This document shows positions 27,163 through 34,423 of a DNA stretch of 64,000 nt, in pieces; position 1 is the first letter of the stretch, and every line of letters starts with the position of its first letter. The notes beneath the pieces were generated by a model. The model did not search any database. It saw nothing but the letters and a program-made list of their open reading frames with translations, and was not told where the DNA came from. Source of the DNA: Sphingomonas sp. BK345. GTDB taxonomy: Bacteria; Pseudomonadota; Alphaproteobacteria; Sphingomonadales; Sphingomonadaceae. Location: NCBI RefSeq assembly GCF_014193845.1, contig NZ_JACHZX010000006.1:1-64000 (forward strand). Reading direction: 5' to 3'. Position numbers and translations under genes: made by a program.

Positions 27163-27336
27163 ATGACCAATCAACAAGATAGCTCGGGCAAACAGGACCA
27201 TGTCGCCGATGACAAAGCTGGTAAAGGCATCATGTCACGCGTAAATGCCGCGTCCGATCAAGATACGGATTGCATCCGCCGCGCGCCAGACGCTGCTGAT
27301 GCCAAGCCTTCCGGCGCCGCCGTCCATGTGAAGTAA
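27163..27336 (+). CDS. Small hydrophilic protein (57 residues)
   Basis: A short gene starting MTNQQDSSGKQDHVADDKAG and ending SGAAVHVK, with GGGAAG upstream and a good terminator directly after the stop. It contains no hydrophobic core and is probably disordered. No family is recognised; its position among other small hydrophilic proteins suggests a stress-related role by association only. Confidence 0.5.
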   Translation: MTNQQDSSGKQDHVADDKAGKGIMSRVNAASDQDTDCIRRAPDAADAKPSGAAVHVK

Positions 27337-27347
27337 CTGCTTAAAAC

Positions 27348-27380
27348 GCTGTTGGCGCGACTCCGACAGCAGCGCTTTTT
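27348..27380 (+). terminator. Rho-independent terminator
   Basis: GCTGTTGG pairs with CCGACAGC (eight pairs, one G-U) around a CGCGACT loop, followed by AGCGC and five T residues. It begins 11 bases after the stop of the 57-residue gene. Confidence 0.65.
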
Positions 27381-27481
27381 ATCAACTTGTTGTATATACG
27401 CGTTATCTAATACGACACGGTAATAAATCTTCGGCCCTTCCTCTGACAACCGCGATGTCAACCTATGCCGTAAAATCCGAC

Positions 27482-27565
27482 CGGTCCACTTCCTCGATCA
27501 TCGCCTGCTGATCACCCCGAGGTCGGGCCGCGACGTCACTACGATCTCTTAGACCGTGACGATCG
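27482..27565 (+). repeat. 84-bp duplicate of part of the transglutaminase-like gene
   Basis: These 84 bases match the coding strand of 23004-23087 with a single mismatch (A for C at 27551). They encode residues about 16-43 of the transglutaminase-like protein (VHFLDHRLLITPRSGRDVTT readable in frame), and the mismatch creates a TAG stop. Homology ends abruptly on both sides; the right end lies 17 bases from the dead IS6-family transposase reading frame. The copy is inverted with respect to the source gene. Confidence 0.88.
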
Positions 27566-27581
27566 CGAAGCGGCGCTGCTT

Positions 27582-28247
27582 TCAGGTTCGGCGGTCGACG
27601 AGGTGGCGTTCGTGATTGATGTGGTTGTGGACGTTGGCGTGAACCGAGGCGAACTTCTGTAACGTGCGCATCTGCCGGAAGCGCAGCGTCGCCCGCTCTC
27701 ATCGCCTGAACGGCAGGTGCGAGTTCTCCACCCGGTTGTTGGCCCAGCGACCCACCTCCTGCTTCTCGCGCGTGCCGAGTTCGCTCAGAGCAGCGCCGTA
27801 GGAGCGCAGACCGTCGGTGGTGAGCGCCTCGGGCGAGCCGTGCCGCTTGAGCGCCTTCTTCATGAAGGCGAGCGCAGCCTTCTTGTCGCGCGTTCGGGTG
27901 ACGTAGCTCTCAAGGATCTCGCCCTCATGATCCACCGCTCGCCACAGGTAGACCATCTCGCGGATCAGCTTCACGTACATCTCGTCCAGGTGCCAGCGCC
28001 AATGACGAAAGCCGCGCATGTGGCTCGTGCGCTGCCGCCGCACCTCGCCCGCGAACAGCGGACCGAACCTGTCTCACCAAAGCCTCACCGTCTCGTGGCA
28101 GATGTCGATACCGCGTTCCAACAGCAGGTCTTCCACGTTCCGCAGCGACAGCGGGAAGCGCACGTACATCAGCACCACCAGCCGGATCACCTCCGGCGAC
28201 GAGTTGAAGTAGCGGAACGGCGAGGCTGGCTTGCGCGGGCGGGGCAT
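27582..28247 (-). pseudogene. IS6-family transposase with two nonsense codons
   Basis: The full-length reading frame (about 221 codons) is recognisable as an IS6/IS26-family DDE transposase: N-terminal helix-turn-helix region (PASPFRYFNSSPEVIRLVV), then RHWRWHLDEMYVK with the first Asp, TTDGLRSYGAA with the second Asp, and NNRVENSHLPF with the Glu. Two in-frame TGA stops break it: one after HETVRLW near 28076 and one after HLPFRR at 27699-27701. The C-terminus continues in the same frame to HERHLVDRRT. Only one terminal repeat is visible, so the element is immobile. Confidence 0.9.
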
Positions 28248-28283
28248 GCCCCTCTCCTACCCCGGCGAGCTCCGGAGGTGCCT

Positions 28284-28299
28284 AAGCTTTGACAGAGCC
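28284..28299. repeat. Surviving IS6-type terminal inverted repeat
   Basis: Read on the minus strand this is GGCTCTGTCAAAGCTT, matching the GGCTCTGT start of IS6-family ends, 37 bases upstream of the transposase start. The partner repeat beyond the transposase C-terminus is absent and is replaced by the transglutaminase duplicate. Confidence 0.75.
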
Positions 28300-28617
28300 G
28301 TGTGGTACGTTCTTCCTTCAACACATGACTGGCTGCTGCTCGCCGCGCTGGCGCTCTTCCTCCAGTCGCTCGCGCCGAACAAGCTGGCGGGTTGGGGATA
28401 TATGGTCTTCTACCTGATTTGCTCGCTCGCGCTGAACAAGCTTGGCTGGCAAGACCCGCACTACCGCTACGGAGCCTATCCCGGCGCGCCACTGCCCCCG
28501 GCCTTGAGCGGGGCGCACGGCGTAGGATGGTATCGCCTCAGCTGGGGAACGGCGGCTGCTACCATGATCACGCTGGCGTGCATGCGTGGTCCTCCGCAGC
28601 CGCGTTCGGTCCCGTAG
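28300..28617 (+). pseudogene. Fragment of a large ABC-type permease/aminopeptidase membrane protein
   Basis: Starting exactly at the IS end, about 105 residues read THDWLLLAALALFLQSLAP, NKLAGWGYMVFYLICSLAL and GWQDPHYRYGAYPGAPLP, ending with another membrane helix (WGTAAATMITLAC). I recall this block from the central membrane part of the very long ABC permease/M1-aminopeptidase-like proteins of sphingomonads. Everything upstream of the insertion is gone and the frame stops after GPPQPRSVP, so this is a gene remnant left by the IS event. Confidence 0.6.
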
Positions 28618-28881
28618 CCCTCTTCTGTATCACGCCAAGCTCGAACGCACACGGGTGACTGTGCCGGAGACCACAACCTTGCACCTTGACCGACCGGCGC
28701 CGATCGCGAGGCGCCTAGCTAGGCGCCGAGCCGCAACAGACGATAGAGCCATCACACCGCGAGCCTGGGAATCTCTTAACGAAGTCCGCTCGCTCATTTT
28801 GAGCGCAAGCTCACCCAGACATAGCCAGGACGCGCTTTCTTCCTTGCGCCTCCAGCTCGGGCAGCGTCATGGTGATTGAGG

Positions 28882-30144
28882 ATGCGCGGCGGAATTCCTC
28901 TTCCAAATGGCTTCTCGCCATCAGGGCATATCGCCATCATCACGGCGCCGCTGGCCGGCCACGTCAATCCCGTGCAGGTTCTCGCGAGAGCGCTGGAGGC
29001 TCGGGGCTGGCGTGTGTCCTTGGTGCACATGGCAGCTGCCGAAGGCCTGGTGACAGATCCCGCGCTTGGCTTTTCGGCGCTTCCGGGCGGAGCCGCGGCC
29101 ATGTTCGATGCCTATATTGACACCTTAGTCGAGCCGACCGGACCCGTTCGACTTACCCGCATGATCCGCGCATCAGCAGCGATGACCGGTCGTTTACTGG
29201 ACGAAGCGCCGGCGGTTCTGGAGCGGACCGGCGTCACCGCTGTCCTAGCGGACGCGGTCGAGCCGGCCGGCCCGCTCATCGCGCAGAAGCTCAACCTTCC
29301 TTATGCCGTCGCCACGACCGGCCTGCCCCTACTTGGCGAGCCCGATGTGCCACCAGCCTTTCTTGGCTGGCGCTACCGTTCGGATCGATGGGGCAGATTT
29401 CGCAACCGCGGCGGCTATGCGGTGACCAATCTGCTGATGCGACCAATTACCCGCGTGGTCGAGACGCGTCGCCGCCAGTGGGGCTTCGAAGAAGGCGCCG
29501 CACCCCGCGTGCAGGTCGCCCAATGCCCGCGGGGACTGGACTATCCCCGACGCTCCTTGCCGTCGACGTTCCTCTACGGTTCACCGTGGCGATCGGAGGA
29601 GTCGCACGAACCGGATCTGCCGGACGACGGACCACCGCTGGTCTTCTGCTCGCTCGGAACGCTCCAGGGATCGCGCCGGGCGCTGTTCGCGACCATGGCG
29701 CAAGCCTGTGCGGCGATCGGCGCACGCGCCGTGATCGGCCATGGCGGCGGGCTGTCGCGCGACGAGGAGTCCGCCCTGCCAGGCGATCCGCTGGTGCGCG
29801 CCTTTTGGCCGCAGACAGCCGTGCTGCGGCGCTGTTCCGCCGCGGTGCTACATGGCGGCTTCAACACGGTGCTCGACGCGTTGGCGGCCGGCGTGCCGAT
29901 CGTGGCGTTGCCGATCGGCTTCGAGCAACCTGCTACTGCCGCCCGCATCGTCCGACTCGGGGCAGGCCAAACACTTTCGCCGCGTCGGCTTAGTTCGCGC
30001 ACGCTGGCCAACGCCTTGCGGGAGGTCATCGATCAGCCCAGCTACGCACGTGCCGCGCGCGGCATCGCCGCCGAGATCGCGGCCGGAGCGGGCGCCCCCG
30101 GCGCGGCGGACGCCATCACCGCTGCGCTAGCGACTCCCGCCTGA
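28882..30144 (+). CDS. crtX: Zeaxanthin/carotenoid glucosyltransferase
   Basis: A 420-residue GT-B glycosyltransferase of the UDP-glucuronosyl/glucosyl type, most like CrtX, which glucosylates hydroxylated xanthophylls. The acceptor domain starts with IAIITAPLAGHVNPVQVL; the donor-binding block is HGGFNTVLDALAAGVPIVA and LPIGFEQPATAARI near residues 325-360. The ATG at 28882 follows GAGG directly; TTG 28876 is an alternative. It converges on and overlaps the ketolase gene by 29 bases at the 3' ends. In this cluster the likely substrates are zeaxanthin, adonirubin or astaxanthin. Confidence 0.85.
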   Translation: MRGGIPLPNGFSPSGHIAIITAPLAGHVNPVQVLARALEARGWRVSLVHMAAAEGLVTDPALGFSALPGGAAAMFDAYIDTLVEPTGPVRLTRMIRASAAMTGRLLDEAPAVLERTGVTAVLADAVEPAGPLIAQKLNLPYAVATTGLPLLGEPDVPPAFLGWRYRSDRWGRFRNRGGYAVTNLLMRPITRVVETRRRQWGFEEGAAPRVQVAQCPRGLDYPRRSLPSTFLYGSPWRSEESHEPDLPDDGPPLVFCSLGTLQGSRRALFATMAQACAAIGARAVIGHGGGLSRDEESALPGDPLVRAFWPQTAVLRRCSAAVLHGGFNTVLDALAAGVPIVALPIGFEQPATAARIVRLGAGQTLSPRRLSSRTLANALREVIDQPSYARAARGIAAEIAAGAGAPGAADAITAALATPA

Positions 30145-30853
30145 AGGTCGGCAAGCGCCACCACGGCGTGCCGGGACTGAGATGATGTTCGTGGTGGTAC
30201 GCGCCGAAATGGAAGCACGTCATCAACGAGAAAACCGGCCGCAGCGTGCTGCTGCGGGCCTGATGAGCGTCGGCGAAGGGCTGGTCGCCGTGCCGGTGGG
30301 GGAGATAGGTGCCGAACACGAACAGCTGCCCCAGCGCGAGTAGCGCGGGGACCGCCCAAAAGACGACTATGTTGAGAAGTGACGCGCCCAGCAGCAGGTA
30401 GATGATCGCGGCGACGGTGATACGCAGGATCTGTCCGTGGGTGTAATAGTTGCGGAAGAAGGAGCCGAACCATGGCAGCGCGCGACGCGGCGCAGCACAA
30501 TGAAAATCCGGATCGCTCTCGGTTCCTGGTGCAGCATGGTGCGCGTGGTGCTTGGGCAGCAACGCGCCGTAGGACAAGCCGGCATAGGCGCCGAGGCAGA
30601 GCGTCCCGACAACCCTGTTCAGTCTTGGCCAGCCAGGTGCCAGCGATCCGTGCATGCAGTCGTGCGCGATGATGAACAGTCCGGTACTGAGCCATGCCTG
30701 CGCCACGATGACGATCACCGCCAGGAACGCGGTGCCAACGCTCCATCGCCAGAAGAAGATACAGCCGATATGCACTGCAATCCACGCGAGACCGATGGCC
30801 GTGGCCAGCATTACGCCGTGCTTCATATCACTTCTGTGCTGACTCCGGCTCAC
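30116..30853 (-). CDS. crtW: Beta-carotene 4-ketolase
   Basis: A 245-residue di-iron membrane oxygenase that adds 4-keto groups to beta-ionone rings. All three histidine clusters are present: HDCMHG (residues 64-69), KHHAHH (101-106) and YHHEHH near 218-223, with TYLPHRHG before the last. Four hydrophobic stretches anchor it in the inner membrane. The GTG at 30853 overlaps the crtZ stop (GTGA), so the start is secure and translation coupled. With CrtZ it could convert beta-carotene to astaxanthin. Confidence 0.93.
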   Translation of the reverse strand: MSRSQHRSDMKHGVMLATAIGLAWIAVHIGCIFFWRWSVGTAFLAVIVIVAQAWLSTGLFIIAHDCMHGSLAPGWPRLNRVVGTLCLGAYAGLSYGALLPKHHAHHAAPGTESDPDFHCAAPRRALPWFGSFFRNYYTHGQILRITVAAIIYLLLGASLLNIVVFWAVPALLALGQLFVFGTYLPHRHGDQPFADAHQARSSTLRPVFSLMTCFHFGAYHHEHHLSPGTPWWRLPTFRRESLAQR

Positions 30854-31317
30854 CGCCCGTTACGCTCGGCCAGACGCCGTTTCAGCCGCACGGGATCAGG
30901 TGCGAACAGGAAACCAAAGCTCACCCCGCCTTCCTTGCCTTTGACCGCGTGATGCAGCCGGTGCGCCTGGTGCAGCCGCTTAAAATAGCCGCGCCGCGGC
31001 ACCCAGCGCACGCCGAACCGCTGATGCACCAGCATGTCGTGCACGAAGGCGTAGATTGCACCGTAGACAGTGATCCCCAGAGCCATCCACCACACCGGCT
31101 CCCACACCGTACCCAGCGCGAACAGCGCGATTACGATCAAGGCAAAGGTTACGGCATACAGATCGTTGCGCTCGAAAGCGCCGTCATGTGGTTCATGATG
31201 CGAGCGGTGCCAGCCCCAACCCCACCCGTGCATCACATATTTGTGCGTCGCCCAGGCGAAGACTTCCATGAACAGCACCATGGCCAGCACCAGCAGCAGC
31301 TTCTCGTACCAGCTCAA
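30850..31317 (-). CDS. crtZ: Beta-carotene 3-hydroxylase
   Basis: A 155-residue fatty-acid-hydroxylase-superfamily protein of CrtZ type. The histidine motifs HKYVMH (residues 25-30), HRSHHEPH (38-45), HDMLVHQ and HQAHRLHH bind the di-iron centre; membrane helices lie at the N-terminus (LLLVLAMVLFMEVFAWA) and mid-protein. It hydroxylates C3 of the ionone rings. The start ATG overlaps the stop of the upstream PAP2 gene and its stop overlaps the crtW start, so the three genes form one translationally coupled operon. Confidence 0.93.
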   Translation of the reverse strand: MSWYEKLLLVLAMVLFMEVFAWATHKYVMHGWGWGWHRSHHEPHDGAFERNDLYAVTFALIVIALFALGTVWEPVWWMALGITVYGAIYAFVHDMLVHQRFGVRWVPRRGYFKRLHQAHRLHHAVKGKEGGVSFGFLFAPDPVRLKRRLAERNGR

Positions 31318-32348
31318 CGAATCACCTCGACGCCGTGCATGCGGCCATTAAGCCCGCTCGTCCGCACCGCTTCCGTAGCACGACGCCCGCGTCGGCGCAT
31401 CCCGTCGCGATCGGTCACCGGCGTGGCTAGGCCGCGGGCCACGCTCAACGCGACGATCGCCAGCAGCAGGCCCGCCAGCACGTCGACAGCGTAATGACCG
31501 CCGAACAATGGCGTCGCCAAGATCGTCAGGCCGGCCCAGATCGCTGCCGGAACGCGCAACCGGGCAAGCGGGTACAGCCCCCACAACAAAATAACAGTGA
31601 GCGCCGCGTGATAGCTGGGAAAGCTGACAATGCCGGTCATGTGCGACAGGTCGAGCTGGCGGATTGAGCCGTCGCGCAGCCCCCGTACCAAGCCGCGATC
31701 GCCCCAGGCGACCGAACCCCAAAGCTGCCGGTAATGATCGGGATCGAACAAGTTGCCCGTGGCGGGCAGCAGTCCGGAAACGAGGACTGTCACCCCACCT
31801 GCCAGGATCGCCGCGGCCATGGTTCTTTGCAGTCTCGCTAGCCTACCCGTTCCGGCGAGCACCAGCACGCACGCGACCATCTGCAGCACCAGGCTGTGAT
31901 AGGCGATCCCGGCGATCAGCAGGATCGGCTTCGGCAGTTTGTCCGCTAACGCAAAAATGGCAGGCCAGTCGAAGCCCAATCGTTTATCCACTACTGTCAG
32001 CCAATTATCACACAGCGGACCGCTCGCTGCAGCCAGGAGATAGGCAAGCACCACGCCCAGGATGGTGAACAAGGTTATCTGCAGAAACGACGTGGCTCCT
32101 GCGACCAGGCGTGCATCGGCTCGAACCCGCCCAATCACCAGCGCACCCACCAGCGCGGCTACTCCTAACGTAGAGAAGACAGCGTGTGCAGGCGATAGGC
32201 TGAAACCAAGCACCTGGCTTAGCAGCACACAGCTCAGCGCCAAGCCTCCGATGACAGACCATGTGACGGCATCGGCATAGAGAGTGGTCGTGGTAGGCGG
32301 ACGCATCATCCCATAACGCGACTTTACCCGAGACGGGCCCGTGACCAT
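31314..32348 (-). CDS. PAP2-superfamily membrane phosphatase
   Basis: Up to 344 residues with six or more membrane segments. The phosphatase signatures lie in the C-terminal half: SFPSYHAALTVILLW and the following GGHYAVDVLAGLLL, which carry the catalytic histidines of type-2 phosphatidic acid phosphatases; the first KxxxxxxRP motif is not obvious. Members act on lipid phosphates, isoprenyl diphosphates or inositol-lipid intermediates. First in an operon with crtZ and crtW, it may act on a polyprenyl phosphate, but that is inference. The start is uncertain: ATG codons at 32309 and 32306 would give a more typical N-terminus. Confidence 0.8.
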   Translation of the reverse strand: MVTGPSRVKSRYGMMRPPTTTTLYADAVTWSVIGGLALSCVLLSQVLGFSLSPAHAVFSTLGVAALVGALVIGRVRADARLVAGATSFLQITLFTILGVVLAYLLAAASGPLCDNWLTVVDKRLGFDWPAIFALADKLPKPILLIAGIAYHSLVLQMVACVLVLAGTGRLARLQRTMAAAILAGGVTVLVSGLLPATGNLFDPDHYRQLWGSVAWGDRGLVRGLRDGSIRQLDLSHMTGIVSFPSYHAALTVILLWGLYPLARLRVPAAIWAGLTILATPLFGGHYAVDVLAGLLLAIVALSVARGLATPVTDRDGMRRRGRRATEAVRTSGLNGRMHGVEVIR

Positions 32349-32754
32349 CCGATAGGGTTCAACGCTATGGCGTTCCTCGGGTTAGCCGGAAACGCCACCC
32401 GATGAGGTTGAGCGCGCGCGATCCTGACTCTCAACGCCGCTGCGCTGCTCGAACGGACGAGCGATTAAGCAACTGACAGGGTATCCAGCCGCTCGGCTAT
32501 CCGCCACATCGAAGCTCAAGAGCGTATGATCCGTGGAACGCAGTGTGCCGAAATCCAGAAGCGGCGGGCCAGGGCGATCTGGCGCCCTCCCAATTTCGGA
32601 CGCTTATCCGTGCCCGCGTTCGCGTCATCTCAGAGGGAACGCTGCGGGACCCAGGCCCCCCGGTCTGCAGTTCTCGACAAAGCGACAGATCGCCATTCTT
32701 AGCCGCTGTTTAACGCTCCATGAGGTACGATCGGATGTTCGAGGGAGGCCGTTC
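32349..32754. other. Divergent intergenic region before the pyp operon
   Basis: About 400 bases separate the PAP2-crtZ-crtW operon from the pyp operon. A frame continuous with pyp is open back to 32533, but its translation is unlike the family, so I treat it as leader. No operator or promoter could be assigned with confidence. Confidence 0.4.
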
Positions 32755-33123
32755 GTGACGATCGAAGAAACGTGTTTCGAAGCCGTTAGCCTGCACGATC
32801 TCGAGTGGATGAGCACCGCGGAGCAGGACGCCCTGCCTTTCGGCGTCGTGGGCTTCGGGCCTGATACGGATGTTCAAACCTACAATGCCACCGAAGCGAA
32901 GATGTCGGGGCTAGACCCGTCCACCGTGCTCGGCGTGCCCTTCTTCGATGCAGTCGCACAATGCATGAACAACTTCATGGTCGCGCAGCGCTTCGAGGAT
33001 GAACCTCGCCTCGACGACATCGTGCCCTATGTTCTGACTCTGCGGATGCGACCCACGAAGGTCCGGCTGAAGCTGCTTGCCGCGCCGGACATGCCTCGCC
33101 GCTACGTTCTCATCGAGCGATGA
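32755..33123 (+). CDS. pyp: Photoactive yellow protein homologue
   Basis: A 122-residue PAS-fold protein of the size of classical PYP (125 residues). In Halorhodospira PYP numbering, the chromophore-site residues are conserved: Tyr42 and Glu46 (here Tyr43 and Glu47 in YNATE) and the thioester Cys69 (here Cys70 in AVAQC). Other matches are LPFGVVGFG, SGLDP, VLGVPFFDAV and MRPTKVRLKL. Arg52 is Leu and Thr50 is Ser. PYP binds p-coumaric acid through its CoA thioester and senses blue light. The GTG at 32755 has GAGGGAGG six bases upstream. It leads a four-gene operon with GGDEF, coumarate-CoA ligase and EAL genes. Confidence 0.9.
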   Translation: MTIEETCFEAVSLHDLEWMSTAEQDALPFGVVGFGPDTDVQTYNATEAKMSGLDPSTVLGVPFFDAVAQCMNNFMVAQRFEDEPRLDDIVPYVLTLRMRPTKVRLKLLAAPDMPRRYVLIER

Positions 33124-33133
33124 GACCGCGGCG

Positions 33134-34423
33134 ATGAGCGGGAAATCCAGCGAGGAGCAGCTCCTCGAGTTCCTCTATGCCTGTCCGGTCGGCTTGATCG
33201 AGTGCGATCTCGCCGGCGATATCGTCATGATGAACCCCCATGCCATGCAGCACCTGCTGCCGCTCGCGGGCCCGCGCGATGCCGGTAACCTGTTCGCGGC
33301 GCTGGAACACCATGCGCCTGAACTGCGAAGCATGGCAACAGCCTACCAGGCCACGATGGGCCGGGTCTGCGACGGCCATCGCATCTTCGTCGATCTGGGG
33401 CCGGGGCCGCGCACGAAGGCTCCTCGCGTTCTCGCATGTACGATGGTGAAGCTCGGCGCCGATCGCCTGATGGTGACGCTGTCGGACATCAGCCAGCAGG
33501 TCGTGCAGGAGGAGCGGCTACGCCAAGCTGATACCTGGTTCGCGACCCTGCTGGACGGCGTCAACGACTACGCGGCGGTCGCGATCGATGTGGAGGGGGT
33601 GATCACCGCAGCAAACGCCTGCTTCACGCGTCAGACGGGCTTCGATAGCGCAGTGACAATGGGCCGCAACCTGGCCGAGGTGCTTCAGTGCGACAACACG
33701 GGCGGTGATCTGCGGCTCGGCGAGCAGATCGAGATCGCCGGTCGAGACGGCTGGCACCTGCAGGAAGGATGGCAGGCGAGAGCGAACGGCGAGCGCTATT
33801 GGTGTCAGCGCCTCGTCGTGGCTCGGTCGGAGCTGGATACATCGCCGTTCACTGGCTTCTCCGTCATCCTGCGCGACGTGCCACGACGCGAGGCGGCCGC
33901 TGAGGACGTGAGGCGCCTGTTGACGTGCGACCATCTCACCGGGGCCGCTAATCGACGCCATTTCAGCCAGGCCTTGGAGCGTGAGCAGGCCCACTGGCGT
34001 GAACTGCGTCACAGCCTGTCGCTGATCGTCCTCGATCTCGACCATTTCAAATCGGTGAACGACACCTATGGCCATCCGATGGGTGACCTCCTCCTCCGCC
34101 GGGTCGCCGAGGTCTGTGCGACGCTGCTCCCTCCCCGTGGGATCTTCGCGCGTCTCGGCGGAGAGGAATTCGGCGCGCTACTGCCCCGATATGACCGCGA
34201 GCAGGCGCTCGGACTGGCCGAGCAGATGCGCCAACGCATAGCGGCCATCTCGATTGAGACGCCGGACGGTGCTCTGACGGCGACGGCCAGCCTCGGCTGC
34301 GCTACGCTGGACGAGGCGGGCGGCTCGATAGACTCGTTGATCAAGCTGGCAGACGAGCGACTGTACGCCGCCAAGCAGGCCGGGCGGAACCAGGTCCATC
34401 GTCTGACTGCCGACGCTGCATGA
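33134..34423 (+). CDS. PAS-PAS-GGDEF diguanylate cyclase
   Basis: A 429-residue protein that starts 10 bases after pyp stops. Two PAS-like sensor regions (about residues 8-120, with ACPVGLIECDLAGDIVMMN, and about 135-250, with YAAVAIDVEGVITAAN) precede a GGDEF domain (about 262-425): DHLTGAANRRHF, LDLDHFKSVNDTYGH, and the active-site loop GGEEF at 342-346. The catalytic residues are intact, so it should make c-di-GMP. The RxxD inhibitory site expected just upstream of the loop is absent (PPRG), so product feedback is probably lacking. The operon position suggests PYP controls it by contact. Its stop overlaps the ligase start (ATGA). Confidence 0.92.
   Translation: MSGKSSEEQLLEFLYACPVGLIECDLAGDIVMMNPHAMQHLLPLAGPRDAGNLFAALEHHAPELRSMATAYQATMGRVCDGHRIFVDLGPGPRTKAPRVLACTMVKLGADRLMVTLSDISQQVVQEERLRQADTWFATLLDGVNDYAAVAIDVEGVITAANACFTRQTGFDSAVTMGRNLAEVLQCDNTGGDLRLGEQIEIAGRDGWHLQEGWQARANGERYWCQRLVVARSELDTSPFTGFSVILRDVPRREAAAEDVRRLLTCDHLTGAANRRHFSQALEREQAHWRELRHSLSLIVLDLDHFKSVNDTYGHPMGDLLLRRVAEVCATLLPPRGIFARLGGEEFGALLPRYDREQALGLAEQMRQRIAAISIETPDGALTATASLGCATLDEAGGSIDSLIKLADERLYAAKQAGRNQVHRLTADAA

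Noticed and set aside
26473-27201. A 242-codon minus-strand frame across the small-gene cluster
   Set aside because: It runs opposite small genes with good ribosome binding sites, and its translation shows no domain or normal composition.
32533-32754. An N-terminal extension of about 74 codons on the PYP homologue
   Set aside because: The extension does not resemble a domain, and a strong GAGGGAGG ribosome binding site precedes the GTG at 32755, which gives the normal PYP length.
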